Made by a program: the position numbers and the translations under genes. Source: VYFG01 sp965213885 (GTDB taxonomy: Bacteria; Pseudomonadota; Gammaproteobacteria; Arenicellales; Poriferihabitantaceae). From it: a stretch of DNA of 64,000 bases. This document shows positions 51,093 to 60,043 of this stretch, one piece after another (the stretch's first letter is position 1; each line of letters opens with the position of its first letter). Location of the stretch: contig OZ243919.1 in NCBI GenBank assembly GCA_965213885.1, positions 434,001 to 498,000 of the forward strand, written 5' to 3'. The notes under the pieces were generated by a model. It was not told where the DNA came from. It did no database searches and was given only the letters and a program-made list of their open reading frames with translations.

Positions 51093-51166
51093 GGCGCCGG
51101 TTGCAACGGGAAAACGGATTTGGCGGAACCGGGTGATGTGCCCGTCCGCCAAATCGTGCAGGCGCC
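51093..51166. terminator. Strong inverted repeat between convergent genes, possible terminator
   Basis: An inner perfect 11-bp dyad GATTTGGCGGA / TCCGCCAAATC (51117-51127 and 51145-51155), framed by GGCGCC at 51093-51098 and 51161-51166. It lies between the stop codons of convergent genes. There is no T-tract, so termination could be structure- or Rho-assisted; function is inferred from position. Confidence 0.4.
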
Positions 51167-51230
51167 CCGGGCCAGGGCAGCCTTGCAGGGGTGCCCGCAG
51201 CGTCACATCATGATGGGGATGCCCCGATCC

Positions 51231-52052
51231 TCAGCCCAGGTGCTGCCTGAAAAAAGCCGTGGTGCGCTCCCAGGAGAGTGCTGCGTCATCGGCGTCATAG
51301 CGGGCATTGGTGGGGTTGGCGAATGCATGATCCGCCTCGTACCAGTGCACCGTCAGACCGGATTTTCCCGCGGCCTGCATCGCCGATTCGAAGCCGCCGA
51401 CCATGTCCTTGTTGATCCAGCCGTCCTGGGTGGCGAAATGCCCGAGCACGGGGCTTTGCAGGGAGGCGAGGTCCGATGCATCCTTCTTGACGTTACCGTA
51501 GTAGATCACGGTGGCGTCCACCGGCACCGCCAGTGAGGCGTTGAGCGACCAGCCACCGCCAAAGCACCATCCCATGGTACCCACCTTGCCGTTGCCGGCT
51601 TCATGGGTTCTCAGGTATTCCACCCAGCTGACGAGGGTATCGGTGGCCGCGGCGCCATCGACGCTCTGCATCAGCGCCCGGGCGCCGTCCGGGGTGTCCG
51701 CGACCTCGCCGCCGTAGAGGTCCACTGCCAGGGCGATGTAACCCTGATTGGCCAGTTCCGCGGCCACGGACTTGATCTGGTCATTGAGCCCCCACCATTC
51801 ATGAATGAGCAGGACGGCGGGTGCCTTGTCCGCATCCGGCATGGCCATGGCGGCGGAAACCTCACGGCCGCCAAAGGTCGTGATCGTGATGTTGCCGGTG
51901 CCGCCTGCAGCCGCGCGGCTCAGTTCGGGATATGCCAGAACCGTGGCCAGAGGCAGGGAAGCCAGTCCCTTGAGGAAAAGACGACGGTCGGTGTCCGAAA
52001 CCCTGATCGGCGGCATTTTCCGGTGATTGCCGCAGCCGTTGATATCACACAT
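51231..52052 (-). CDS. Tat-exported dienelactone hydrolase family protein
   Basis: A 273-aa alpha/beta hydrolase. The N-terminus carries a twin-arginine signal (DRRLFLKGLASLPLATVLA, with cleavage near SRAAA). The catalytic Cys is in TMGWCFGGGWS, Asp in ATQDGWINK and His in EADHAFANP, with ligand loop LIHEWWGLND. Dienelactone hydrolase homologues cleave lactones and esters; export indicates action in the periplasm. It is divergent from malate synthase G. Confidence 0.9.
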   Translation of the reverse strand: MCDINGCGNHRKMPPIRVSDTDRRLFLKGLASLPLATVLAYPELSRAAAGGTGNITITTFGGREVSAAMAMPDADKAPAVLLIHEWWGLNDQIKSVAAELANQGYIALAVDLYGGEVADTPDGARALMQSVDGAAATDTLVSWVEYLRTHEAGNGKVGTMGWCFGGGWSLNASLAVPVDATVIYYGNVKKDASDLASLQSPVLGHFATQDGWINKDMVGGFESAMQAAGKSGLTVHWYEADHAFANPTNARYDADDAALSWERTTAFFRQHLG

Positions 52053-52396
52053 GGATCATTTCTCCCAATTGGTCAATTGATGATAGTGCAGGGAATACCT
52101 CCCGGAAAGGCCATTGCGGGCCAGCCATTGCAGACGCCGGACCAGGAATGCCCCCAGCGGGAAGAAATATATACCATAGCGATGAAATGGATGGGCCATG
52201 CAAGGCGGGTACCCGGTACGGATGGAGGCGATCCGGGTGACGTCCGTGACGCCGTCTGGAAGGGGAAGGGATTGATTCTTCGGGAAATTCCGAACCGGAA
52301 CGGCCCGAATTGGAACAATCCCTGATACCAGCCATCAGACTTCTTGATGTTTTATAATCCGCCCCCTTCGAGAAATTCTCCTTGAACTGAAAGCCC
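52053..52396 (+). promoter_or_regulatory. Divergent intergenic region with candidate glcB promoter
   Basis: About 340 bp between the hydrolase and malate synthase starts. A consensus TATAAT lies at 52353-52358, 38 nt before the glcB ATG; no matching -35 box is evident, so activation may be needed. Nothing else is recognised in the stretch. Confidence 0.4.
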
Positions 52397-54565
52397 ATGA
52401 CCGACCGAATCAACATCAATGCACTCAGCATTGACAGGAGCCTGCATGACCTCGTGGTCAATGAAATCCTGCCCGGAACCGGAGTGGAGGGGGATCATTT
52501 CTGGGCCGGGTTGGAGAGTATCGTGACGGACCTCGGGTCGAAAAACCGCGAACTGCTGGCAATGCGGGATGCGATTCAGGATTCCATGGATGCCTGGCAC
52601 CGGGACAACCCGGGGGGTGGGCAGTTCGCGGCCTACAAGCAGCATCTGGTGGATATCGGTTACCTTGAAGAGGAAGGAGGCGATTTCCTGGTCAACACCC
52701 GTAATGTGGATGAGGAAATCACCAACATCGCAGGACCCCAGCTGGTGGTGCCCGTGGACAATGCCCGCTATGCGCTCAACGCGGCCAATGCACGCTGGAA
52801 CAGTCTCTACGACGCACTGTACGGCACCGACGTGATCCTGGAGGTTGACGGTTGCAAGCGAACGCCGAAATACAATCCCGTGCGGGGCGCCAGGGTCATT
52901 GAATACTCACGGCAGTTTCTCGATACCGCGGTGCCCCTGGCCGTGGGCAGTCACAGCTATGTCACCAGGTACAAGGTGCGCGCGGGCAGACTGGTTGCCA
53001 TCATGGGAGACGGTACCGAGACCGGGCTGGGCGCCCGGGAGTGCTTCGCCGGTTACCGGGGCGATCCGGAATTACCGGAAGCGATCCTGCTTCGTCACAA
53101 CAACCTCCATATCGAGATTCTCATCGGCGAAGGCTACTACATCGGGCGCGGTGACCTGGCCGGGATCTATGACATCCAGCTCGAGGCGGCCATCACCACC
53201 ATCATGGATTGCGAGGACTCCGTGGCTGCGGTGGACGCCGCCGACAAGGTGCGTGTCTACCGCAACTGGGACGGGCTGATGAAGGGCAACCTCACCACCA
53301 AGGTGAAGAAGGGGGACCAGGTCATCGACCGGGTCCTGGAGGGTGACCCAGAATACACCGCGCCGGACGGCTCCGGTCTCAAGCTGCACGGGCGAAGTCT
53401 GATGTTCGTGCGCCACGTCGGTACGCACATGTACACCGATGCGGTCACCTGCAACGGCGACGAAATTCCCGAAACCTTCCTTGATGCGATGGTCACCGTG
53501 GCATCGGCCAAGCACGACCTTCTGGGCAACGGCAGGTTCCGCAACAGCCGCCGGGGCAGTGTCTACATCGTCAAGCCGAAGATGCATGGTCCCGCGGAAG
53601 TGGCTGCGGCGGTGGAGCTGTTCGAGCGGGTGGAGGACGTCCTCGGCATCGAGCGCAACGTGCTCAAGATCGGCATCATGGACGAGGAGCGCCGTACAAC
53701 CGTGAACCTGAAGGAATGCATCCGCCTCGCCAGGGAGCGCGTGATCTTCATCAACACCGGCTTTCTTGACCGCACCGGCGATGAAATCCATACCTGCATG
53801 GAGGCAGGTCCGGTATTGCCGAAGAATGACATGAAATCCACGCCCTGGCTGTTGACCTACGAGGACTGGAATGTGGACAAGGGTCTTGCCTGCGGCCTGC
53901 CGGGCCATGCCCAGATCGGCAAGGGCATGTGGGCGGCGCCGGACAACATGGCGGCCATGATGGAACAGAAAGTAGGCCATCCCCGGTCCGGTGCCAATAC
54001 CGCCTGGGTGCCCTCGCCGGTGGCGGCCACCCTGCACGCCATTCATTATCACCAGGTGAATGTACAGGCACGACAGAAGGAGCTGGACAGTGCCCTGAGC
54101 GCGGACCTCGACGAGATCCTGACCATACCCGTGATGGGCGATCGCAAGCTGTCGGACGGGGAGATCATGAAGGAGCTGGAGAACAATGCCCAGAGCATAC
54201 TCGGCTACGTGGTGCGCTGGATCGACCAGGGCGTGGGCTGTTCCAAGGTGCCGGACATCACGGATATCGCCCTGATGGAGGATCGCGCCACCCTGCGGAT
54301 TTCGAGTCAGCATATTGCCAACTGGCTGCATCACGGCCTTTGTACCCGGGAACAGGTAGTCTCGGTATTCGAGAAGATGGCAGCGGTGGTGGACCGTCAG
54401 AACAGCGACGATCCCGATTATATCGACATGGCACCATCTTTCGATGGTCCCGCATACCGCGCCGCCCTGGACCTGGTGTTCAGCGGGCGGGAAGCGGCCA
54501 ATGGTTACACCGAGTCGGTACTGCACGCCCGTCGCCGGGAAGCCAAGGCGCTGAGAGGAGGATAG
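52397..54565 (+). CDS. glcB: Malate synthase G
   Basis: A 722-aa protein, the usual length of the monomeric G isoform, which condenses glyoxylate with acetyl-CoA to malate. Landmarks are VPVDNARYALNAANARWNSL, the TIM-barrel segment TTIMDCEDSVAAVDAADK with its catalytic acidic residues, NFVRHVGTHMYTDAV-like LMFVRHVGTHMYTDAV, and the C-terminal GVGCSKVPDI region with the substrate-proximal residues. It is a single-gene unit with its own promoter. It assimilates glyoxylate and C2 units from catabolism, for example from glycine-derived or glycolate routes. Confidence 0.97.
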   Translation: MTDRININALSIDRSLHDLVVNEILPGTGVEGDHFWAGLESIVTDLGSKNRELLAMRDAIQDSMDAWHRDNPGGGQFAAYKQHLVDIGYLEEEGGDFLVNTRNVDEEITNIAGPQLVVPVDNARYALNAANARWNSLYDALYGTDVILEVDGCKRTPKYNPVRGARVIEYSRQFLDTAVPLAVGSHSYVTRYKVRAGRLVAIMGDGTETGLGARECFAGYRGDPELPEAILLRHNNLHIEILIGEGYYIGRGDLAGIYDIQLEAAITTIMDCEDSVAAVDAADKVRVYRNWDGLMKGNLTTKVKKGDQVIDRVLEGDPEYTAPDGSGLKLHGRSLMFVRHVGTHMYTDAVTCNGDEIPETFLDAMVTVASAKHDLLGNGRFRNSRRGSVYIVKPKMHGPAEVAAAVELFERVEDVLGIERNVLKIGIMDEERRTTVNLKECIRLARERVIFINTGFLDRTGDEIHTCMEAGPVLPKNDMKSTPWLLTYEDWNVDKGLACGLPGHAQIGKGMWAAPDNMAAMMEQKVGHPRSGANTAWVPSPVAATLHAIHYHQVNVQARQKELDSALSADLDEILTIPVMGDRKLSDGEIMKELENNAQSILGYVVRWIDQGVGCSKVPDITDIALMEDRATLRISSQHIANWLHHGLCTREQVVSVFEKMAAVVDRQNSDDPDYIDMAPSFDGPAYRAALDLVFSGREAANGYTESVLHARRREAKALRGG

Positions 54566-54682
54566 CCCGCACCGACGGCATTCGGCGGCGCCAGGGCCGG
54601 TTCCGGACATGGATTCGGCCGCCCCGGCAGTATCTCCCGCGCGGTCCGTCGGGTAAACTACGGCTCCGATTATTCCACCCGG

Positions 54683-54759
<77 letters not shown>

Positions 54760-54832
54760 GGAACAGGGGCCATTCAACGGTTGCCTTCCCCGCCTGCCTG
54801 CCACGGGTGACTGGCTGGTCAGGGGGTGGCAG

Positions 54833-56059
54833 CTAGAAATACCACTGCAGCGAAAGCAGCGCATAGTCGCTGTCCCTCAGGCCGTAACTGACGTTGTCCG
54901 GAGCGACATTGAAGAAGGCCTGTACTTCCAGACCCAGGCGGACGTTGTCGGACATGCGCCTGTTGCCTTCGACACGAAGGCTTTGGGAGTCGTCCTCCAG
55001 GTCGATCACGGTTCCTGCCAGTATTTCCGTGCTCTCGGCGTCGGTGAAAGCGAAACGCATTCCCAGGAAGACATCATCCTGAAACAGTACCGTGCCGGGA
55101 TTGCCGCGGCTGTCGTAATGCACTTCCGCCAGCAGTCCAAGGTCGTACAGGCCATCACTAAGCCCGTAGTAACTGTATTCGAAACCGCCCACTGCGGCGG
55201 TGAAGTCGTCACCCGCGGCCTGGTGGCTGAACGTGCGACGGATGGCCTCGAACTTCCACAGCCAGCTTTCAGTGGTGATCTGGAGGTCCAGTCCGAGTTG
55301 CCTGATCTGCGGATAAAAGGGACGCAGGCCCCCATCCGTGCCCGGCACGAAGCCGGCCTCCCTTGAGGTGCCCCGGAACCAGGATACGCCATAGTCCACG
55401 ACATTCCTGTATCCGCTGAGGCGGACTGCAAAATCCACGTGGTCCTGTCCCTTCCCGGATTCATAGAGCGGGGCGCCACTGACGGCAAGCGGCAACGACA
55501 ACGGGTTGTCGGTGGACAGAAACGCACGTTCACGGAACCCTGGCAAAACGAAGAACGTGAGGGTGCTTTGTCCGATGGAGCGACCGAGGCTGAGCATCGG
55601 TTGCCCCAGCTTGTCCTCGCCGTCGATACCCTCGAGATGGTCGGTCTGGTTGATGATGTCGACCAGGTGGCGGGATTCCGCCACGCCCCAGAATACCTTA
55701 CCGATGCCTGCGAGCAACTCCCAATCGTCCATGACATGCAGGAGGTGCATTTCCCGGATATCTCCATGGCGCCTCTCCGGATCACGGCCGTCCCAGCGGC
55801 CAAACGGTACGAACCGCCACAGCGTATTGCCGTTGCCGAAACTCCCCCGGACATCCGGCTCGAGGCTGACGGAGAAGTTGTCATCGTACCGGCCGGGGCC
55901 GGCCGGACCCGAGACGAATGCCTGCAGCTCCAGTTCCATGGCAACGCTGAGCGCAACCCCGCCGGCGAATGAGGATGGATGGAATACGAGTATTGACGCG
56001 CCCAATAATGTGCGGAATCTGTTGCCCATGGTGATCCCGCGCGCACTGTCCGGCACCAT
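54833..56059 (-). CDS. Outer-membrane beta-barrel protein, paralogue 1
   Basis: A 408-aa protein ending in ...LLSLQWYF, the C-terminal aromatic signal of outer-membrane barrels, with many alternating beta strands. The signal peptide is MGNRFRTLLGASILVFHPSS, from an internal ATG at 56029. The upstream ATG 56059 overlaps the previous stop (TAATG) and adds ten residues. It is homologous to the protein at 61354-62697: both carry W.L..G...V.WGV.ESR.LVDI(I/V)NQ(T/S)D followed by KLGQPM. It is coupled to the LolA-like gene, so the pair probably functions together in envelope lipid handling. Confidence 0.8.
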   Translation of the reverse strand: MVPDSARGITMGNRFRTLLGASILVFHPSSFAGGVALSVAMELELQAFVSGPAGPGRYDDNFSVSLEPDVRGSFGNGNTLWRFVPFGRWDGRDPERRHGDIREMHLLHVMDDWELLAGIGKVFWGVAESRHLVDIINQTDHLEGIDGEDKLGQPMLSLGRSIGQSTLTFFVLPGFRERAFLSTDNPLSLPLAVSGAPLYESGKGQDHVDFAVRLSGYRNVVDYGVSWFRGTSREAGFVPGTDGGLRPFYPQIRQLGLDLQITTESWLWKFEAIRRTFSHQAAGDDFTAAVGGFEYSYYGLSDGLYDLGLLAEVHYDSRGNPGTVLFQDDVFLGMRFAFTDAESTEILAGTVIDLEDDSQSLRVEGNRRMSDNVRLGLEVQAFFNVAPDNVSYGLRDSDYALLSLQWYF

Positions 56060-56853
56060 TATCTCAACCGTTTCAGCGCGTTATGTTTGAAATCCTTTTC
56101 GTCGAGTTCGGTTTCGAAGTCGTAGTTTTTCCAGATAAGGGTGGTGGATTTCCCGGTCTGGTGGTTGATGACCTCAAACCGATCGGCGCGCCAGTAACCG
56201 CCGGGGTACTCGTTGTAACCGACAAAATCCATGGTCTTCAGCAAAGCATCCTTGCGATCGTAGAACTCGATCTTCATCAGCCGGTATTCGGCCTTGTCCA
56301 CCCAGCTGATATGGCGTGTATAGCCGGAACCCTCGTACCGTGGGTAGCGCTCCAGCTTGTGGCATTCGTATTCTCCGCAGGGTTCGTCGCCGAGGTACTT
56401 GTAGGAGAATTTTTCCAATTCCGGTGATCCGATGTCCTCGTAGGCGATTTCGCTGCCCATGAACGGGCCGGACTTGTTCCTGGTGGAGATGCGCTTGACC
56501 CGTTTGATGGCGGGCAGGTACAGCCACTGGTCATCGGGCTCGAGACCATGAGCGAATGTCAGCATCGCGGTGCCGGCAACATCCTTGGGTTCCCGGAACA
56601 GTGACAGGGACTTGTCGCCGTCGTCGTCCACCTCAAACTGTCGGTTGGTGATCCTGCGCCGGCTCTCCTTGCCGGCCCGGTTTCGCAGGATCATCTCCAT
56701 GTCGGCGCTGAAATACTTCCAGCCGCTGTCTCGTTCATTCATGGCGACGGCGATTTCCAGGCCGCGTTCTTCCGGGGTTTGCCCGAAGGCAGCAGGTCCG
56801 GCCGGCAAGGCGGCGGCAATAAAGAACAGGCACCAAAACTTCTTCATGATCAT
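56059..56853 (-). CDS. LolA-like outer-membrane lipoprotein-sorting family protein, paralogue 1
   Basis: A 264-aa periplasmic protein. The signal peptide is MKKFWCLFFIAAALPAG, with cleavage near AAFGQ. The body matches the LolA-like family (PF17131 type) that accompanies RND/MMPL exporters: SLFREPKDVAGTAMLTFAHG, DDQWLYLPAIKRVKRIS, FMGSEIAYEDIGSPE and KLERYPRYEGSGYTRHISWV. These proteins have a half-barrel fold that carries lipids. A second copy lies at 58618-59433; both end in ALKR(L/I)R. It is coupled to the barrel protein gene downstream. Confidence 0.88.
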   Translation of the reverse strand: MIMKKFWCLFFIAAALPAGPAAFGQTPEERGLEIAVAMNERDSGWKYFSADMEMILRNRAGKESRRRITNRQFEVDDDGDKSLSLFREPKDVAGTAMLTFAHGLEPDDQWLYLPAIKRVKRISTRNKSGPFMGSEIAYEDIGSPELEKFSYKYLGDEPCGEYECHKLERYPRYEGSGYTRHISWVDKAEYRLMKIEFYDRKDALLKTMDFVGYNEYPGGYWRADRFEVINHQTGKSTTLIWKNYDFETELDEKDFKHNALKRLR

Positions 56854-57324
56854 GATCCGGGGATTTCAGGGGCTGGTTCTCAGGCGGTCGCGGCCGGAAG
56901 CACGGATGCACTGCCTGGATACCCGTGTGACCGGGTCGGTGATGACCGAATCCGCCGAACCGGCTGCACTCAACAATCTACCATGATGACCGGCATGACC
57001 GCGATACCCATCGACAGACCCGCCATGCAGGAGACAGCCCGCGGCTGGTCTGTCACCGGACACGAGGCAACCAGGATCATCGGCATGCCTGATCTGCGGC
57101 TGATTCTCCGGGGTGATGGCTGGTTTCACTGCAGGCCCCCGCACCCCGGCCGACGCCGGGAAATGACTGGCGTCGGATTCTTCCCGGTTCACCTGGACGC
57201 GGACGGCTTGCAGTCGACCTGCCGATGCATGCGCATGGGCCGGATGGAAAACAGGGTTCCGTAATGCTAATGTTCGATTTCCAGTTGCCGCCGCCCACTG
57301 AAATCAAGAGCAGCCAAAACCTCC
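56854..57324. other. Intergenic region without a convincing gene
   Basis: About 470 bp in the divergent gap before the squalene/phytoene synthase gene. One plus-strand frame crosses it but is arginine- and proline-rich without motifs and looks spurious. Part of the stretch (about 57140-57180) has a small CCGGC-type hairpin. No promoter with good spacing was identified. Confidence 0.5.
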
Positions 57325-58395
57325 ATGAATCGAACGGCAGACCATGACATCGAGAATGGGAATGATCTTGAATACCAGGCGAAGATCCTGGAGGAGGTGT
57401 CGCGGTCGTTTGCCTTTACCATTCCCCAGCTTCCGTATGCACTGCGGATTGCAGTCGGCAACGCCTATCTCCTTTGCAGGATTGCAGATACGATCGAGGA
57501 TGAGCCTACCTTGTCGACGGCACAGAAGGATTGGTTTTACAAGTGCTTTATCAATGTCATTGAGGGCCGTGAGGATCCATCGGATTTTTCACGGGATCTC
57601 AGTGCGGCCCTTTCGCCAAGATCGACAAAGTACGAACGTGACCTCGTCGCCAACACGGCCAATGTGATCCGGGTAACCTGCAGCCTTCGTCCCACGCAAC
57701 GCGCAGCGATCCGACGCTGCATCAAGATCATGACCGAAGGCATGGCGCAATTCCAGCGCAAGGCCAGCCTGGAGGGACTGCATGATATCCAGCGCTTCGA
57801 CCGGTATTGCTATGTGGTGGCCGGAGTGGTCGGTGAAATGCTCACGGAGTTGTTCTGCGAATATTCCGAGGAGATCAATGCCCGGCACGATGACCTGTTC
57901 GCGCTGTCCACTTCCTTCGGCCAGGGGCTGCAGATGACCAACATACTCAAGGACATGTGGGATGATCGTGGCCGCGGGGTATGCTGGTTGCCGCGGGATG
58001 TCTTTTCCTCCACGGGTATCGAGCTCGGCTCGTTGACCCCGGGTCAGGCGGACCCGGGTTTCATCAGGGGACTGAGTGAACTGGTGGCCATTTCCATACA
58101 TCATCTGGCGGGGGCGCTCAAGTATATCCTGCTGATTCCTCCCCACGAGACGGGCATCCGCCGTTTTTGCTTGTGGTCACTCGGGATGGCAGTGTTGACA
58201 CTCCGGCGAATTCACCGGTATCCGGCCTTCAGGAATGGTCAGGAGGTCAAGATTTCGCGGAAAAGCGTCAAGGCGATCGTAGTTGCCTCGAATGCACTGT
58301 CGAGGTCTGATTCGGGCTTGAGATTCCTGTTTGCCGCGCTGACCTGTGGTCTCCCGCGCGCGGGACAGGACTATCGTGTCGTAACAGGCTCCTGA
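57325..58395 (+). CDS. Squalene/phytoene synthase family protein
   Basis: A 356-aa trans-isoprenyl diphosphate synthase of the head-to-head type. The first aspartate-rich motif is DTIEDEPT near residue 56, the tyrosine region is RFDRYCYVVAGVVGEMLTEL, and the second motif is NILKDMWDDRGRG. Residues match the squalene-synthase-like branch used for squalene (HpnC/HpnD or SQS) or carotenoid precursors. No hopene cyclase or desaturase is adjacent. It is instead flanked by LolA-like, barrel and RND genes, suggesting its lipid product is exported to the outer membrane. Confidence 0.88.
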   Translation: MNRTADHDIENGNDLEYQAKILEEVSRSFAFTIPQLPYALRIAVGNAYLLCRIADTIEDEPTLSTAQKDWFYKCFINVIEGREDPSDFSRDLSAALSPRSTKYERDLVANTANVIRVTCSLRPTQRAAIRRCIKIMTEGMAQFQRKASLEGLHDIQRFDRYCYVVAGVVGEMLTELFCEYSEEINARHDDLFALSTSFGQGLQMTNILKDMWDDRGRGVCWLPRDVFSSTGIELGSLTPGQADPGFIRGLSELVAISIHHLAGALKYILLIPPHETGIRRFCLWSLGMAVLTLRRIHRYPAFRNGQEVKISRKSVKAIVVASNALSRSDSGLRFLFAALTCGLPRAGQDYRVVTGS

Positions 58396-58617
58396 TCGCC
58401 TGCTGATCGACGGGCACGAATCAATCCATGGCCAATGAAAGGCGTTCATCCGCCGGCGACCTGCCTGCCTGACTGACGCACCTGAGCTCCATTCCGGGGC
58501 GTGGGGTGGGGGTGGCTCATGGCCAACATGAGGGCATCGCCACCGCCGGCCATTTCTGGGGGAAACGGACCGGTTACCTGTTTGCGATGGGCGGGCGCGG
58601 TGTCGCCCCGTCAGGCT

Positions 58618-59433
58618 CTAGCGTATCCGTTTCAGTGCCGTGCGGGTAAAATCGCCGGCATCGAGGTCCGTGCCGAATTCATAGTTCGACCAGTGTAGCA
58701 CGGTGCTCTTTCCCGTCAGATGGTTCGTCATCGTGACCGTGCCGGCCCGCCAGAAGCGATCGAGATATTGCTGATAGCCCTCCATGGCCATGGTCTTCAA
58801 ATGCTCCTCCCTGCGGTCGTAGTACTCGATCTGCATGGTGCGGAGGTGTACCCGGTCGAGCCAGACCACCTGGCGGGAGTAACCCGAATCCTTGCTTAGG
58901 GGGGTACGTTCCAGAACGACGCATTCGAGATCGCCGCAGGGCTCTTCCCGCAGGTGCCGGTGGGTGAATTTCTCTACCTCAACGGCGCCCATGTCCTCGT
59001 AGGAGAATTCACTACCCATGAAGGAGCCTGACTGTCTCGAGGAGCTGATGCCCTTGACCCGCTTCAGGGCGGGAAGATAGAGCCACTGGTCGTCCGGTTT
59101 GTTCTTGTGGGCATGCACGAGAAAGGCAGTTCCCTTGACGTCCCGCGGACGGTCGAACACGAACAGGGTCCGGTCTCCGTCCTCCGCGACCTCGATGACC
59201 TTGAGGCGGAGCTCGCGTTTGCTTTCCTGCCCCCGCTTGTTGCGCAGGATCATGTTCAGGTTTGCGGTGAAGTTGCTGAATCCCTTCTGGCGTTCCCGGG
59301 CATCGGTCGCGATCCTGAGGCCGGCTTTCTCCGGGCTTTCAGCGAGACCGGCGGACGGTGCAACTGCCAACGTAAGAACGGCAGCAAGTATCCCGTAGAG
59401 TACAGGTATCGGATGGGGGAGAGTGACGCGCAT
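58618..59433 (-). CDS. LolA-like outer-membrane lipoprotein-sorting family protein, paralogue 2
   Basis: A 271-aa protein with signal peptide MRVTLPHPIPVLYGILAAVL, cleavage near GLAES. It is homologous to 56059-56853 along its length: GFSNFTANLNMILRNKRGQE, FDRPRDVKGTAFLVHAHKN, DDQWLYLPALKRVKGISSS, SFMGSEFSYEDMGAVE and FTRTALKRIR. It is transcribed convergently with the squalene/phytoene synthase gene. Its upstream region runs into a minisatellite and transposase remnant, so its former promoter or operon partner (perhaps the barrel gene at 61354) has been separated by insertions. Confidence 0.88.
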   Translation of the reverse strand: MRVTLPHPIPVLYGILAAVLTLAVAPSAGLAESPEKAGLRIATDARERQKGFSNFTANLNMILRNKRGQESKRELRLKVIEVAEDGDRTLFVFDRPRDVKGTAFLVHAHKNKPDDQWLYLPALKRVKGISSSRQSGSFMGSEFSYEDMGAVEVEKFTHRHLREEPCGDLECVVLERTPLSKDSGYSRQVVWLDRVHLRTMQIEYYDRREEHLKTMAMEGYQQYLDRFWRAGTVTMTNHLTGKSTVLHWSNYEFGTDLDAGDFTRTALKRIR

Positions 59434-59582
59434 TATACGGTTCTTACCTGTTGGCGGTTATCGGCAAAGTGGGGCGAGCAAGAATTCGACAGCGGCCTTG
59501 TACAACTGCTTGATCGTGCCATCATATGCACTTTCGCCAAGTCTTCAGCATACATGCTAGCACAATTCCGATTGATATCCAG

Positions 59583-59703
59583 CCCTGCTTCCACCCTGCT
59601 TCCACCCTGCTTCCACACCCTGCTTCCACACCCTGCTTCCACACCCTGCTTCCACACCCTGCTTCCACACCCTGCTTCCACACCCTGCTTCCACACCCTG
59701 CTT
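59583..59703. repeat. Minisatellite: ten copies of an 11/13-bp unit
   Basis: CCCTGCTT recurs at 59583, 59594 and 59605 (11-bp period, CCCTGCTTCCA), then at 59618, 59631, 59644, 59657, 59670, 59683 and 59696 (13-bp period, CCCTGCTTCCACA). The units are identical apart from the CA difference, so expansion is recent. There are no spacers, so it is not a CRISPR array. Confidence 0.95.
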
Positions 59704-59711
59704 ACTCCCTG

Positions 59712-59900
59712 TTTCCACTCCCACCGCCTTGCGCTGCTCCTCGTCCAGCCGGGCGGCGAACTCCCCGAACGCGCTCATCTCACGATCGCCCGCCAGCCGC
59801 GCCGCAATCATGATCGTCAGGTGGCACGGCTGGCCGTAGCGCCGACTCGCGCCTTGCGGAAATCCTCCGCCTCGTCCAGAAACTCGTACAGACCGCGCAG
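59712..59900 (-). pseudogene. Frameshifted remnant of ISAs1/H-repeat-type transposase N-terminus
   Basis: Read on the minus strand, 59900 toward 59850 gives LRGLYEFLDEAEDFRKA. After a one-base frame change it continues RRYGQPCHLTIMIAARLAG, then DREMSAFGEFAARLDEEQRK and AVGVE. That is the pattern of the N-terminal domain of ISAs1-family (H-repeat) transposases. The catalytic domain is missing; the fragment runs directly into the minisatellite. Identification is by eye. Confidence 0.5.
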
Positions 59901-59951
59901 CTACCCACTACTGAATAGACCAAAGACCAACCTCAGACCCAAAATCATGGG

Positions 59952-59970
59952 AGGACTTTTGGAAAGTCCT
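59952..59970. repeat. Short perfect hairpin near repeat copy 2
   Basis: AGGACTTT at 59952-59959 and AAAGTCCT at 59963-59970 with a 3-nt loop, between the transposase remnant and the AT-rich gene unit. There is no T-tract. It may be an old insertion-sequence end or simply a stem-loop. Confidence 0.4.
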
Positions 59971-60043
59971 GGGGAATCTGCGGAGTGTGTGGTAGCCTGT
60001 CGGGCTTAACCGATCAAGCTGGTTTAAAATAGGACTTATCAAT

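Noticed and set aside
53072..54610. 512-codon minus-strand frame opposite malate synthase G
   Set aside because: Malate synthase G is unambiguous on the plus strand; the antisense frame lacks any family feature.
56779..57264. 161-codon plus-strand frame before the squalene/phytoene synthase gene
   Set aside because: It starts inside the antisense LolA-like gene, is rich in Arg, Gly and Pro and shows no domain; judged spurious.
59583..59703. CRISPR array
   Set aside because: The repeat unit is only 11-13 bp and directly tandem, with no spacers and no cas genes nearby.
59433..59811. Repeat-encoded proteins (VWKQGVEAGCGS-type repeats)
   Set aside because: All frames through the minisatellite are open because of its period; there is no start site or flanking domain to support a protein.
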